Translations under genes and position numbers: made by a program
NCBI GenBank assembly: GCA_020860565.1
Contig: JAJBUA010000067.1
Location: 1 to 64,000, forward strand
From: Clostridiales bacterium
GTDB lineage: Bacteria > Bacillota > Clostridia > Lachnospirales > Lachnospiraceae
DNA: 64,000 nt
Direction: 5' to 3'
Shown here: piece after piece, positions 9,914 through 20,380 of the stretch
How the letters are laid out: each line of letters begins with the position of its first letter
How positions within the stretch are numbered: the first letter of the stretch is position 1
The notes under the pieces: generated by a model
Database searches by the model: none
The model's input: the letters and a program-made list of their open reading frames with translations, nothing else
Told to the model about the DNA's origin: nothing

Positions 9914-11176
9914 CTACTTTAACGCTTCCCGGTAAAATTCCACAAATTCCGTATAGCCGTCCTTTGACAGCTGGTCCTTCTGGAACTTTTTATTTTTATT
10001 CATCTGAGAAACCAGGATCTGGCATCCCGCTTTCCGTTCCTCCATCGCCTGCTTCATGATCGCAGTCAGACGTTCCTGATCCATCCCTTTTTCGATCAGA
10101 TAAGCTTTTCTCGGCGCCTGCTCCGCGTCGATGCCTCCCTGATCCATGAGGATCGTGATAATACGTTCAAAGCCGATGGAAAAGCCGCAGGCCGGTGTCT
10201 TCTGGCCGGTAAACTTGCCGATCATCTCGTCATAACGGCCGCCGCCGGCAACTGAACCGCCAAAACCTTCCATCGAAACCTCAAAAATCGTGCCCGTGTA
10301 ATAAGACATCCCGCGTACCAACGTCGGATCGAATTCCAGCTTAAACTCAGTCTCAGCTACTCCGGTCACGGTATCCATGATACCCGCAAGATTTTCCGTT
10401 ACTGTTTTCGGCAGCACACCGTCCAGTGTATCGCCAAGCACACGCACAGCCGCAACCGACGTGCCGGTATCTGCCAGCAGGCTGACATATTTCTCCACGC
10501 TGTCTGCCTCATAACCCAACTCCAGAAGCTCTGCCTTCACCCCGTCAGCGCCAATCTTGTCCATCTTGTCCAATGTGATAAAGACCTGATCCATCGATTC
10601 CTCCGGGAAACCGCTGTAGAGCGCCATTCCCTTTAAGATCCTGCGGTCATTAATCCGCACGGTAAATGCGTTTTTCGGACAGATCTTTGCCAGAGCCGTC
10701 GTCGTCGCCAGGATCAGTTCGATCTCCGCCATGCTCCCGGCCTCGCCGAGGATATCGATATCACACTGAGTAAACTGACGGAATCTCCCCTTCTGAGGAC
10801 GGTCCGCACGCCACACGCTGCCCATCTGCAGCGCCTTAAACGGCGACTGCAGCTGCGCTGCGTTATTAGCGTAATAACGCGAAAGCGGCAGGGTCAGATC
10901 ATACCGCAGTCCGCTGTCAGTAAGATCATTTTCTTCCTGTGCTGCTGCCAGGTTCAGCTTCTCACCCCGTTTTAAAATTTTAAATATCAGCTTTTCATTA
11001 TCTCCGCCCTGCTTGCTGGTCAGATTTTCAATATGCTCCACACAGGGAGTTTCAATCTGAGTAAATCCAAAGCTCTGATAGGTCTCCCGGATCTGGTTCA
11101 TCACATATTCGCGAACCCTCATCTCTGCCGGGAGCACATCCCGCATACCGGTCACAGGTTTCTTTTTCAATGCCAT
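9914..11176 (-). CDS. hisS: Histidyl-tRNA synthetase
   Basis: GMRDVLPAE, LRYDLTLPLSRYYA, FRQFTQCDIDILG, GGRYDEMIGKF, GFSIGFERI. Confidence 0.95.
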   Translation of the reverse strand: MALKKKPVTGMRDVLPAEMRVREYVMNQIRETYQSFGFTQIETPCVEHIENLTSKQGGDNEKLIFKILKRGEKLNLAAAQEENDLTDSGLRYDLTLPLSRYYANNAAQLQSPFKALQMGSVWRADRPQKGRFRQFTQCDIDILGEAGSMAEIELILATTTALAKICPKNAFTVRINDRRILKGMALYSGFPEESMDQVFITLDKMDKIGADGVKAELLELGYEADSVEKYVSLLADTGTSVAAVRVLGDTLDGVLPKTVTENLAGIMDTVTGVAETEFKLEFDPTLVRGMSYYTGTIFEVSMEGFGGSVAGGGRYDEMIGKFTGQKTPACGFSIGFERIITILMDQGGIDAEQAPRKAYLIEKGMDQERLTAIMKQAMEERKAGCQILVSQMNKNKKFQKDQLSKDGYTEFVEFYREALK

Positions 11177-11202
11177 GATTCTCGATTCTCCATTATTTTA
11201 CT

Positions 11203-11363
11203 ATGAAAGTGTTGCCAAGCGGCTGGACGGACTGCGTGTTTACACGCAAGGACGTACAGACATTTGGCAACCAAGCCAGTATGAGCAAGTAGCACGATAG
11301 TGCGAATTGCGAATTCTGGCAGCGATTGCGGGAGCGCATAAGCGCGGAGCAACCGACTTTCAT
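11203..11363. repeat. Nested palindromic intergenic element between hisS and hemZ
   Basis: Outer arms ATGAAAGT (11203-11210)/ACTTTCAT (11356-11363), then GTTGCCAA/TTGGCAAC, GCGTGTTTACACGC, GCACGATAGTGC and GAATTGCGAATTC. Confidence 0.6.
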
Positions 11364-11410
11364 GCTCAAAGATACCACGAATTCCCACAAATATCAAGCC
11401 TGCGACAGCT

Positions 11411-12844
11411 TTACAGCAGACTCTCTTTTCTCGCGATCATCTCATCGATCCGCGCGATATACTGCTCCACATTCTTGACATTTTCCACCCGCTCGATCCG
11501 GCTCTCATCCGCGAATACCCGTTTCGTCGAGGTTCCCGCTCCGCAGCCGATGATCGTCTGGCGTTCTTCCATGATCAGAATGTTATACAGACAGGCCTTC
11601 CCCGGCGCCGCATAACCGACATTTTCAAAATTGCCGGCCATATTTTTCTGCCGGTACAGATAATAAGGCTCCAAACCCATCCCGCGCGCGTAAGCAGCGG
11701 TCAGATCGATCATTTCCTGAGTATTGGTGATCTTCAGATCCCGGTACACCTCTTTCATCGTGTTCAGACGGGCTGCGCGCTTGATGGCAAGCGAATGCAC
11801 CGTGACACTGTCCGGGGCAAGCCCGCGGATCTGCTCCATCGTATCCCGCAGATCATCCAGATCTTCCTCCGGCAGGCCGCAGATCAAGTCCATATTAATA
11901 TTATCAAAGCCCAGGCTTCTGGCCAGGCGGAATTTGTCCTTTACTTCCTGTACCGTATGTCTGCGCCCGATCAAATCCAGCGTTTCCTGCTTCATCGTCT
12001 GCGGATTGATCGAAATCCGCGTGACTCCATACTTTTGCAGCACACGCAGTTTTTCCTCCGTAATACTGTCCGGACGCCCCGCCTCTACGGTAAATTCCCG
12101 CACAGACGTAAAATCAAACGTTTCCCGCACCTTTGCCAGCAGCCGCTCCAGATCCTCCGCAGACAGAGATGTCGGCGTCCCGCCGCCAAAATAAACCGTA
12201 TTCAACGTACAGCCTCGTTTCTTTGCCGCGACATAATCCAGTTCCCGAAACAGAGCTGTGAAATAATCACCGATCTTATCCTTCCAGCGGCTGATCGGAT
12301 AGGAGGTAAATGAACAGTATAAACAGGTCGTCGGACAGAAAGGAATCCCCACATAGAGACTGTACCCATCCTTATAATCAATCGAAGAGAGAAGCTCCCG
12401 TTCGCGGCAGGCAATCTCTACGCTGAGCGCCGCCTTTTCATCGCTGCACTCATAACACTCCTTCATATGCCGGAAAATTGTCTCACGGTCCCAGCCTTCT
12501 TCCAGCTTTGTCATCGCGATCTTGGTCGGCCGGATCCCCGTCAGGCTCCCCCAGGGCAAGGTCCCTGCGGTACGCGCAGTCAGCATCTCATAAAATCTCC
12601 GTTTGATACGGTTTTTCGTCTCGACACGCTGACCCGGAACCGCTTCGATGGTTACCGGCTCTTCCCCGCAAAAGCCCAGCCGCAATACACTCCTGTCCTC
12701 ATTCCAGACGCCCTCGACAGCAAAATCCATCTCCGGTTCTGCCTCATGGCAAAATGTCTGCCCCGGGTAAAAAGCCATCAGAAGCTCCCGGATATCCTGT
12801 TCAAAGCGCTCATCATTTAATAAAATCCCTATCATCAATCGCAC
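11411..12844 (-). CDS. hemZ: Coproporphyrinogen dehydrogenase HemZ (radical SAM)
   Basis: LYVGIPFCPTTCLYCSFTSYPI (CxxxCxxC), VYFGGGTPTSLS, INMDLICGLPEE. Confidence 0.9.
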   Translation of the reverse strand: MRLMIGILLNDERFEQDIRELLMAFYPGQTFCHEAEPEMDFAVEGVWNEDRSVLRLGFCGEEPVTIEAVPGQRVETKNRIKRRFYEMLTARTAGTLPWGSLTGIRPTKIAMTKLEEGWDRETIFRHMKECYECSDEKAALSVEIACRERELLSSIDYKDGYSLYVGIPFCPTTCLYCSFTSYPISRWKDKIGDYFTALFRELDYVAAKKRGCTLNTVYFGGGTPTSLSAEDLERLLAKVRETFDFTSVREFTVEAGRPDSITEEKLRVLQKYGVTRISINPQTMKQETLDLIGRRHTVQEVKDKFRLARSLGFDNINMDLICGLPEEDLDDLRDTMEQIRGLAPDSVTVHSLAIKRAARLNTMKEVYRDLKITNTQEMIDLTAAYARGMGLEPYYLYRQKNMAGNFENVGYAAPGKACLYNILIMEERQTIIGCGAGTSTKRVFADESRIERVENVKNVEQYIARIDEMIARKESLL

Positions 12845-12860
12845 CTGTCGCTGTCAGTCT

Positions 12861-13517
12861 TTATCTTCTGCCGCGGCCATAGTAAACCGCGACCGGATTG
12901 TATTTCTTTTCATATTTGATTACTGTCGGATCCCCGTGTCCCGGATAAACCATCGTGTCCTCCGGCAATACCAGCAGACGATCGCGGATCGAACGCACAA
13001 TCTCCGCTGAACTTCCGGTCGGGAAATCGGTTCGTCCCAGACTTCCCTCAAACAGAGTGTCTCCGCTGAGAAGGATCTCCTCCGATTCAATATAATAACA
13101 GACAGAGCCTGCCGTATGTCCCGGCGTCTCCAGCACCTTCCAGTCAAAACCGATCAGCGAAATCACCTCATTGTCGCGCACCGGATGATCTGCCCGGATG
13201 CTGACCTGCTTCATCCCCTGATATCCCGTAAGGTTGAGCGCCGGATCCAGCAGCATCTTTTCTTCCTTCCATCCTGCCCAGACCTCGCAGCCATACAGCC
13301 TCTTCACATCTTCAACCGCCATAATATGGTCAAAATGACCATGCGTAAGGAGAATCGCCTCCGGTCTGAGAGCAAGCTCCTCACATTTTCTGCGGATCCG
13401 CTCCGCCTCATCCGCCGGGTCTACAATCACCGCCCGTTTCGTCTGGTTATGATACAGGACATAACAATTGGTGCTGACTGCTCCCAGCACCAATGTTTGT
13501 ATTCGCAAATCACTCAT
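12861..13517 (-). CDS. MBL-fold hydrolase (glyoxalase II-like)
   Basis: LLTHGHFDHIMAVE, TPGHTAGSVCYY, LLSGDTLFEGSLGRTDFP, YPGHGDPT; start MSDLRIQ chosen inside the ORF. Confidence 0.92.
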   Translation of the reverse strand: MSDLRIQTLVLGAVSTNCYVLYHNQTKRAVIVDPADEAERIRRKCEELALRPEAILLTHGHFDHIMAVEDVKRLYGCEVWAGWKEEKMLLDPALNLTGYQGMKQVSIRADHPVRDNEVISLIGFDWKVLETPGHTAGSVCYYIESEEILLSGDTLFEGSLGRTDFPTGSSAEIVRSIRDRLLVLPEDTMVYPGHGDPTVIKYEKKYNPVAVYYGRGRR

Positions 13518-13562
13518 CGCTCTTCCTTTCCGCTGCTTTGTCATCTGACGCAGCATCCGGTT

Positions 13563-15842
13563 TCAGCCTACCGTCCGTCCGATATCCAGCACACCCTCAA
13601 TCTGGCGCAGCTTCTCTGTCAGCTGAGCAAGCTCCTCTTTGCCGTGAATATCAAAGGTCATGACGATCGTCGCCTTCCCCTGTTTATTGGTCCGCACGTT
13701 CAGAGACGTAATATCGATCTGGCGTTCCGTAAACACTTTGGAGATGTCCACAAACATGCCAATCCGGTTATTCGCATAGATCTGAATCTCTGTCGAATAA
13801 CGTTCTCCCGATGCGTCGCCTTCCGTCTTGGACCACTCCGCGTCAATCAAGCGCACTCTCTCATCCTCAGGCAGGTTGATGATATTGATACAGTCTGTAC
13901 GATGGATCGACACGCCGCGCCCACGCGTGATAAAACCGACAATCTCGTCCCCTGGAACCGGACTGCAGCACCGCGAAAAACGGACAGCCACATCATGAAT
14001 GCCCTTTACTACGATTCCACTCTTTGATTTCTTTGCAGCCGGCGCCTTGCTGGACATATTTTCCAGCTCATCCAGCACCTTTTTGTCCGTAACATCTTTC
14101 TTTTGCTTTTTCTTTAATTCCTCCTGCATCTTGTTGATGACCTGGCCCTCTTTGAGGCCGCCATGCCCCACAGATGCAAGCACAGAATCCCAGTCGCGAA
14201 ACGCATAGCGCGTCATCACCTTCTCCTGGAATTCAGGTTTATTTAATTCGGCAAAGTTGATGCCTTTGGCCTTGCAGTAGCGGTCAATCATCTCTTTGCC
14301 CTTGATGATGTTGTCTTCCTTTAATTCATTCTTGAACCACTGGTTGATCTTATTTCTCGCCTGCGTCGACTTGACCAGACTCAGCCAGTCGCGGCTCGGG
14401 CCCTTGGAGTTCTGCGAGGTAATGATCTCTACCCGGTCGCCGTTCTGGATCACATAATCGATATTGACCAGCTTACCGTTGACGCGAGCCCCCACCATCT
14501 TATTGCCCACCGCGCTGTGCACCGCGTAGGCAAAATCAATCGGCGTGGAACCGCTCGGCAGGTTTTTGACATCCCCGGTCGGCGTAAAACAGTAAACCGT
14601 ATCCGAGAAAAGATTCAGGTCGTTTTTAATCAGACTTAAGAATTCTTTGCTGTCGGAGGAGTCGTTCTGCCACTCCAGGATCTGGCGCAGCCACGACATC
14701 TTTGCCGCCTCGTCTCCCGCGGCGATCTTGCCGCTCCCGCTCTCTTTATATTTCCAGTGCGCGGCGATACCATATTCCGCAGTCCGATGCATCTCGTATG
14801 TGCGGATCTGGATCTCAAACGGCTGTCCGTTTGTCCCGATCAGCGTTGTATGCAGAGATTGATACATATTGGGCTTGGGCATCGCGATATAATCCTTGAA
14901 ACGGCCCGGAATCGGCTTATACATCTCATGAATCACACCCAGCGCCGCGTAGCAGTCCATCACTGTGTCTACGATAATGCGCACGGCAAACAGGTCATAG
15001 ATCTGATCCAGAGTCTTATCCTGATTGACCATCTTGCGGTAGATACTGAAAAAGTGTTTTACCCGGCCGTCCACTTTTGCCTTAATGCCGGCCTCCTTCA
15101 TATGCTCGTTTACTTCATTGACAATATCCTGCACAAAAGATTCGCGTGCGCTTTTCGTCAGCGTGATCTTTTCCGATAATTCCTGATAAACATCCGGATG
15201 CAGATATTTTAAGGTCAGGTCGTCCAGTTCCACCTTGATCTTGGAAATACCCAGACGGTCCGCGATCGGCGCGTAGATATCCAGCGTTTCTCTCGCTTTA
15301 TCTCTCTGCTTTGCCGGGGGCATGTACTGGAGCGTACGCATATTATGCAGACGGTCAGCCAGCTTTACGATAACCACACGGATATCCTTTGACATGGCGA
15401 GGAACATCTTGCGCAGGTTTTCCGCCTGGATCTCCACCTTGTCCATGGACCAGGACAGCTGCGTCAGCTTAGTGACACCATCCACCAGCAGGGCGACCTC
15501 GGAACCGAAGATCTTCGTCAGTTCGTCCAGCGACATGGATGTGTCTTCCACGACATCGTGAAGAATGCCCGCCATAATCGTCTCTTTATCCATCTCCAGA
15601 TCCGCCAGGATAATCGCGACACAAAGCGGATGGATAATATACGGCTCGCCCGACTTACGCCGCTGATCCTTATGTGCGTCCCTCGCCACCTGATATGCTT
15701 TCTCGATCATGGAAATATCATCCGAAGGATGGTACTGGCGGATCTTATCGATCAGCTCCTGGTACAACACCTCCGGCCTGGTAAAATCATCCGGTTTTTC
15801 CAGATCGCTATCCATTTTTTTCTCTGTTGTCTCATCTATCAT
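13563..15842 (-). CDS. relA: RelA/SpoT bifunctional (p)ppGpp synthetase/hydrolase
   Basis: HD domain (GILHDVVEDT), RelA/SpoT synthetase domain, TGS domain (FTPTGDVKNLPSGSTPIDFAYAVHSAVGN), C-terminal ACT domain. Confidence 0.96.
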   Translation of the reverse strand: MIDETTEKKMDSDLEKPDDFTRPEVLYQELIDKIRQYHPSDDISMIEKAYQVARDAHKDQRRKSGEPYIIHPLCVAIILADLEMDKETIMAGILHDVVEDTSMSLDELTKIFGSEVALLVDGVTKLTQLSWSMDKVEIQAENLRKMFLAMSKDIRVVIVKLADRLHNMRTLQYMPPAKQRDKARETLDIYAPIADRLGISKIKVELDDLTLKYLHPDVYQELSEKITLTKSARESFVQDIVNEVNEHMKEAGIKAKVDGRVKHFFSIYRKMVNQDKTLDQIYDLFAVRIIVDTVMDCYAALGVIHEMYKPIPGRFKDYIAMPKPNMYQSLHTTLIGTNGQPFEIQIRTYEMHRTAEYGIAAHWKYKESGSGKIAAGDEAAKMSWLRQILEWQNDSSDSKEFLSLIKNDLNLFSDTVYCFTPTGDVKNLPSGSTPIDFAYAVHSAVGNKMVGARVNGKLVNIDYVIQNGDRVEIITSQNSKGPSRDWLSLVKSTQARNKINQWFKNELKEDNIIKGKEMIDRYCKAKGINFAELNKPEFQEKVMTRYAFRDWDSVLASVGHGGLKEGQVINKMQEELKKKQKKDVTDKKVLDELENMSSKAPAAKKSKSGIVVKGIHDVAVRFSRCCSPVPGDEIVGFITRGRGVSIHRTDCINIINLPEDERVRLIDAEWSKTEGDASGERYSTEIQIYANNRIGMFVDISKVFTERQIDITSLNVRTNKQGKATIVMTFDIHGKEELAQLTEKLRQIEGVLDIGRTVG

Positions 15843-15858
15843 AAATCATGCCACCTTT

Positions 15859-15916
15859 ACTACGCAAACATTTCTCAGAGCAAAGAATTTCGCAAAGCGA
15901 AATTCTCCGTCGTAGT
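15859..15916. repeat. Nested hairpin between relA and cbiC
   Basis: Perfect stem AGAATTTCGC-AAA-GCGAAATTCT (15884-15906), outer arms ACTACG/CGTAGT. Confidence 0.7.
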
Positions 15917-15972
15917 GGACAGTTAAGACTGATTATAAATATTTTTGTCATAAATTGCAAGTCTATCTTCAT

Positions 15973-16614
15973 TTACCTGCGATTCACACACAGATACATC
16001 AGTGCGTTGCAGATCGCAGCGGCAATATTACTGCCTCCTTTTCGCCCCCGGGCGACGATGCAGGGAACGCCGGAACGGATGATCGCCTCCTTGGATTCGA
16101 CTACATTGACAAAGCCGACCGGGACGCCGATGACGATCTCCGGGCGGATCTTCCCTTCGTCCATCAGTTCATCCAGGCGAACCAGCGCGGTCGGTGCGTT
16201 TCCGGATGCGATGATCAGCGGACCAGACAGTGTAGCCGCGCGTTCCATGCTGACCGCGGCGCGGGTGATGCCGCGTTCTTTCGCTTCCACGGCGACATCC
16301 GGATCGGCCATGAAGCAGCGAACCTCTCCGTTTAAAGCTGCAAGCGCCCGTTTATTGATCCCCGCCGCAGCCATATTGGTATCCGTGACGATCGTAAACC
16401 CGCCCTTTCTCAGGACCTGCAGTGCCCGCTCTACCGAACCCGGAGCGAAATACAGATTTTTCGCATAATCAAAATCCGCGGAGGTATGAATACAGCGCCG
16501 GACGACCTGCCGTTCCTCCAAAGACCAGGATCCTCGCGGCATCTCCTGCTCGATCAGTTCCATACTCCGCGCTTCAATCTCATCGGGTTTCACCCATGTC
16601 ATATGATGATCCAT
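15973..16614 (-). CDS. cbiC: Precorrin-8X/cobalt-precorrin-8 methylmutase
   Basis: IHTSADFDYA, TDTNMAAAGIN, GNAPTALVRLDELM, VGVPVGFVNVVESKE. Confidence 0.93.
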   Translation of the reverse strand: MDHHMTWVKPDEIEARSMELIEQEMPRGSWSLEERQVVRRCIHTSADFDYAKNLYFAPGSVERALQVLRKGGFTIVTDTNMAAAGINKRALAALNGEVRCFMADPDVAVEAKERGITRAAVSMERAATLSGPLIIASGNAPTALVRLDELMDEGKIRPEIVIGVPVGFVNVVESKEAIIRSGVPCIVARGRKGGSNIAAAICNALMYLCVNRR

Positions 16615-16728
16615 CTGAACTTCTCCTAATCCGGTTAATTTGAAATGCTAATTTCACTGTCTTTCCGTAAATTTCCTTCTGAACCAGCCGGAGTAGAAAT
16701 TTTTCTTTCTGCTACCGCCACTAATAAC

Positions 16729-19230
16729 TCAACGGTCTCCGCTTTCTCCCAGGATCCGATAAACCGCGTCCATATCAAGCGATCGGCGCACCAGACCGGC
16801 CAGCTTATCATACTGTGAATTTTTATAATCGCGGATATTCTCCGGATCGAGATCCAGCGAGATCCCTTTTTTCTCTGCCAGACGGCGAAGCAGATTCTCC
16901 GCAAATCTATCATAGTCAAAAAGCCCGTGGAGATAACTGCCAAAAACCAATCCGTCCTCCCGCACCAGACCGTCCATTCTCCCGTCTGTAAGAATAACTG
17001 CCGGAAATGCCTTTCTCCCGACAGAGTTTCCCTCTGACTCTGCCAGCCGGGTCGTCCCCATATGGATCTCGTAACCGCTTACCTCACAGTCCCCACAGCC
17101 AACGGCCAGCCAGGCAGCTGCTTCTCCGGTCAGTTTCCCTCTGATCCGTGTCCGGGTCTTCTGTTCCTCAAATACCGTAACCGACGGCAGGAGTCCCATG
17201 CCGTGCATCACCGCTCCGGATTCGCCCTCCACGCCGAGCGGATCCTCCAGCCACTCTCCCAGCATCTGGTACCCGCCGCAGATCCCGATCACCAGCGTCT
17301 GCTCCTCCCGGTTCTGACGGCAGATCTCTTCCTCCAGGCCGGACGAGCGCAGCCATTTCAGATCTTCCATGGTATTTTTGGTCCCCGGTATCAGGATACA
17401 GTCCGGATGACCCAGCAGATCCTTCCTTCCTGCATAGCGAAGCGACACGCCCTTCGTGCGTTCCAGCACATTATAATCCGTAAAATTTGCAATGTGAGGC
17501 AGGCGGATCACTGCGATATCTACCATTTCTTCCGCTTTCTTCATCTGCTTTGACCCGCTCAGACGTGACGACAGGCTGTCCTCATCCTCCAGATCAATCT
17601 CCTCCATCGGAATCACACCAATCACCGGGATGTGCAGTCTCTCTTCGATCATCCGCAGTCCCGGCTCCAGAATCTTCACGTCGCCGCGGAATTTATTAAT
17701 CACCAGCCCGCGGATCCTCGCCCGCTCCTCCGGTTTCAGCAGCTCTACTGTCCCATACAGAGAGGCAAAGACTCCGCCCCTGTCAATGTCTGCCACCAGA
17801 ATCACCGGCGCATCCGCGATCTCGGCCATCCCCATATTGACAATGTCATGATCCCGCAGATTGATCTCTGCCGGACTGCCCGCTCCTTCCAGCACAATCA
17901 CATCATATTCCCCGGCCAGACGATCGAAGGACTCCCGGATCACCGGGATCAGCTCCGGTTTGCGCCGGTAATAATCCATCGCGCGCATATTTCCCATCAC
18001 TTCTCCCCGCACGATCACCTGACTGCCCATCTGACTGGTGGGTTTGAGGAGAATCGGATTCATATCCACCGTCGGCTCGATGCCGGCCGCTTCTGCCTGC
18101 ATCACCTGCGCGCGCCCGATCTCAAGGCCGTCCGCTGTGATATAGGAATTGAGCGCCATATTCTGAGACTTAAACGGTGCCGCCCGCAGGCCGTCCTGCA
18201 CGAAGATCCGGCAGAGTGCCGCTGTGAGAAAGCTTTTTCCGGAATTGGACATGGTGCCCTGGATCATGATACGCTTAGCGTGACCGTTTTTTTCTTTCCG
18301 ATCCTTTCGCTCCAAGGCAATATCTAATGTATCTGACTCCCGTATATTCTTTTCTGACAGACTCTTCTCTCCGGAATTTAAAATTATGGAATTCTTTTTT
18401 ATTCGCTCTGTCTCTGCAGTAATTTTTTCACCTGAACCAATATCCAAAGAGTTTCCTTTTAAATCGCACCTGAAAACACTCGCCCGGTATCCGTGGCTGA
18501 ACGTTCCATCATAAAGCCGGGAACACTCAAACTCATCCCCCAGAAACCGCCCCACCATCACCAGCGCGGTTTTGTGAATCCCCGCCGCAGCTACTTTCTG
18601 TGCCAGATCACCCAGGTCGCCGGTCACCTGTTTTTCATCCTCCCAGGACGCTTTATAGACAACCGCCGCCGGAGTATCCGCCGGATATCCGCCGTCAATC
18701 AATCTCCGGCACAGCGTCCCGATTTCGCTGACGCTTAAGAAAATGACCATCGACGCCTGATGCGCAGCGAGCTTCTCAATCTGTTCGGGCTCCGGCACCG
18801 CCGTCCTTCCCTCCATCCGGGTCAGGATCACCGTCTGACTGACTCCCGGCAGCGTATATTCACGATGCAGAGAAGCGGCCGCGGCCAGAAATGAACTCAC
18901 TCCCGGCACGACTTCGTACGCAATTCCCAGTCGATCCAGTTCCCGCATCTGCTCCCGGATCGCACCGTAGATCGATGGATCGCCGGTATGCACACGAACC
19001 ACACGTTTCCCTGCCCGGACTCCTGCCTCCATGACGGCAATCACCTCCGGCAGCGTCATCGCCGCGCTGTTATAAACCACAGCGTCCGGCCGGATATCCG
19101 CTAAAACCTCAGGATTTACCAGAGAACCGGCATAGATAATGATATCCGCCGCATCGATCTGTCTTTTTCCCCGGATGGTGAGGAGATCCGGCGCTCCCGG
19201 CCCCGCCCCTGTAAATACTATTTTTTCCAT
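16729..19230 (-). CDS. Fused precorrin-4 C11-methyltransferase (CbiF/CobM) and cobyric acid synthase (CbiP/CobQ)
   Basis: N-term VFTGAGPGAPDLLTIRGKRQI...HTGDPSIYGAIREQ; after a charged linker, IMIQGTMSNSGKSFLTAALCRIF...PFKSQNMALNSYIT...GICGGYQMLG (cobyric acid synthase). Confidence 0.93.
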   Translation of the reverse strand: MEKIVFTGAGPGAPDLLTIRGKRQIDAADIIIYAGSLVNPEVLADIRPDAVVYNSAAMTLPEVIAVMEAGVRAGKRVVRVHTGDPSIYGAIREQMRELDRLGIAYEVVPGVSSFLAAAASLHREYTLPGVSQTVILTRMEGRTAVPEPEQIEKLAAHQASMVIFLSVSEIGTLCRRLIDGGYPADTPAAVVYKASWEDEKQVTGDLGDLAQKVAAAGIHKTALVMVGRFLGDEFECSRLYDGTFSHGYRASVFRCDLKGNSLDIGSGEKITAETERIKKNSIILNSGEKSLSEKNIRESDTLDIALERKDRKEKNGHAKRIMIQGTMSNSGKSFLTAALCRIFVQDGLRAAPFKSQNMALNSYITADGLEIGRAQVMQAEAAGIEPTVDMNPILLKPTSQMGSQVIVRGEVMGNMRAMDYYRRKPELIPVIRESFDRLAGEYDVIVLEGAGSPAEINLRDHDIVNMGMAEIADAPVILVADIDRGGVFASLYGTVELLKPEERARIRGLVINKFRGDVKILEPGLRMIEERLHIPVIGVIPMEEIDLEDEDSLSSRLSGSKQMKKAEEMVDIAVIRLPHIANFTDYNVLERTKGVSLRYAGRKDLLGHPDCILIPGTKNTMEDLKWLRSSGLEEEICRQNREEQTLVIGICGGYQMLGEWLEDPLGVEGESGAVMHGMGLLPSVTVFEEQKTRTRIRGKLTGEAAAWLAVGCGDCEVSGYEIHMGTTRLAESEGNSVGRKAFPAVILTDGRMDGLVREDGLVFGSYLHGLFDYDRFAENLLRRLAEKKGISLDLDPENIRDYKNSQYDKLAGLVRRSLDMDAVYRILGESGDR

Positions 19231-19272
19231 ATTTTCTCAAGAATTTCCTGTTATTCGTTAAAATTTTCAGAT

Positions 19273-20349
19273 TTACTCCAATCGTTCATAAGCTGCGATA
19301 TGAATATCTTCAAAGGTCGAATTTTCCTTATATACCGCATGTGCCATCTCCAGCAGCGGGAAGAGCATCACCGCTCCCGTCCCCTCTCCGAGCGCCATCC
19401 GCGCATGGATCACCGGCTCCAGTCCCAGCGCCTGCATCGCATGACGGCAAACCGGTTCCCTGCCCATATGGGACGGCAGCAGATAATCGGTTACCAGCGG
19501 GCAGAACTTCCTGGCCAGCAGCGCCGCGGATGCGGAGATCATCCCATCCATCACAATCGGTATTCCGTAGATCGCTCCGCCGAGCATCAACCCGCAGATG
19601 CCGGCAATATCAAGACCGCCGACACTGGCAAGCACCGCCAGCGGATCCTCCGGATCCGGATGATGCATTTCCAGACCCTTGCGGATCACCTCGGTTTTCC
19701 GCACCAGCCCTTCTGCAGAAAGGCCGGCACCACGGCCGGCCACCGCCGCCGCGCCAAGTCCCAGCATCGCCGCCGCGACCGCGCCGGACGTCGTCGTATT
19801 GCCGATCCCCATCTCCCCGGCAGCAACAAGCTGATAACCCATATCCTTCATCTGGCCGGCAATCCGGATCCCCGTATGAAGCGCTTCCAGCGCCTGTTCC
19901 GCCGTCATCGCCGGTCCTTTCAGAAAATTCTCCGTCCCCGGCGCCACCTTACAATCCCAGACGCCCTGCTCATGGATCTCCCCCGACACACCGATATCCA
20001 CCGGAAAGACATCCGTATCTGCCAGCGCGGCCATGCGATTTACGCTCGTAATGCCTTTGGCAAAATTGTCCGTCACGATGGCGGTCACGCTGCTGTCGGT
20101 CTGAGTCACGCCCTCCGCCACCACACCGTTATCCGCACAGAAAATCACCAGCGCCTTCTTATCAATCCTGACCTCCGGCGTTCTCTGGATCCCCGCAATC
20201 TTCGTGATCAGCTCTTCCATCTCTCCCAGGCCGCCGATCGGTTTGGCAATCCCGTCCCAGTGGCTGCGGCTTCGCTCCATGCTCGCGGCGTCCGCCGGAC
20301 GAACGCCGCGGAGCATCACATCTAACTGCTGTCTGTATAATGATTCCAT
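19273..20349 (-). CDS. cobT: Nicotinate-nucleotide-dimethylbenzimidazole phosphoribosyltransferase
   Basis: KPIGGLGEMEELITKIAGIQ, GEMGIGNTTTSGAVAAAMLG, GFDxAG-like motif LDIAGICGLMLGGA. Confidence 0.94.
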   Translation of the reverse strand: MESLYRQQLDVMLRGVRPADAASMERSRSHWDGIAKPIGGLGEMEELITKIAGIQRTPEVRIDKKALVIFCADNGVVAEGVTQTDSSVTAIVTDNFAKGITSVNRMAALADTDVFPVDIGVSGEIHEQGVWDCKVAPGTENFLKGPAMTAEQALEALHTGIRIAGQMKDMGYQLVAAGEMGIGNTTTSGAVAAAMLGLGAAAVAGRGAGLSAEGLVRKTEVIRKGLEMHHPDPEDPLAVLASVGGLDIAGICGLMLGGAIYGIPIVMDGMISASAALLARKFCPLVTDYLLPSHMGREPVCRHAMQALGLEPVIHARMALGEGTGAVMLFPLLEMAHAVYKENSTFEDIHIAAYERLE

Positions 20350-20380
20350 AGATCTTCTCTCCTGCTGTATGATACCTCAA

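Noticed and set aside
11167-11397. 76-aa minus ORF between hisS and hemZ
   Set aside because: Coincides with the nested palindromic element; no RBS or domain
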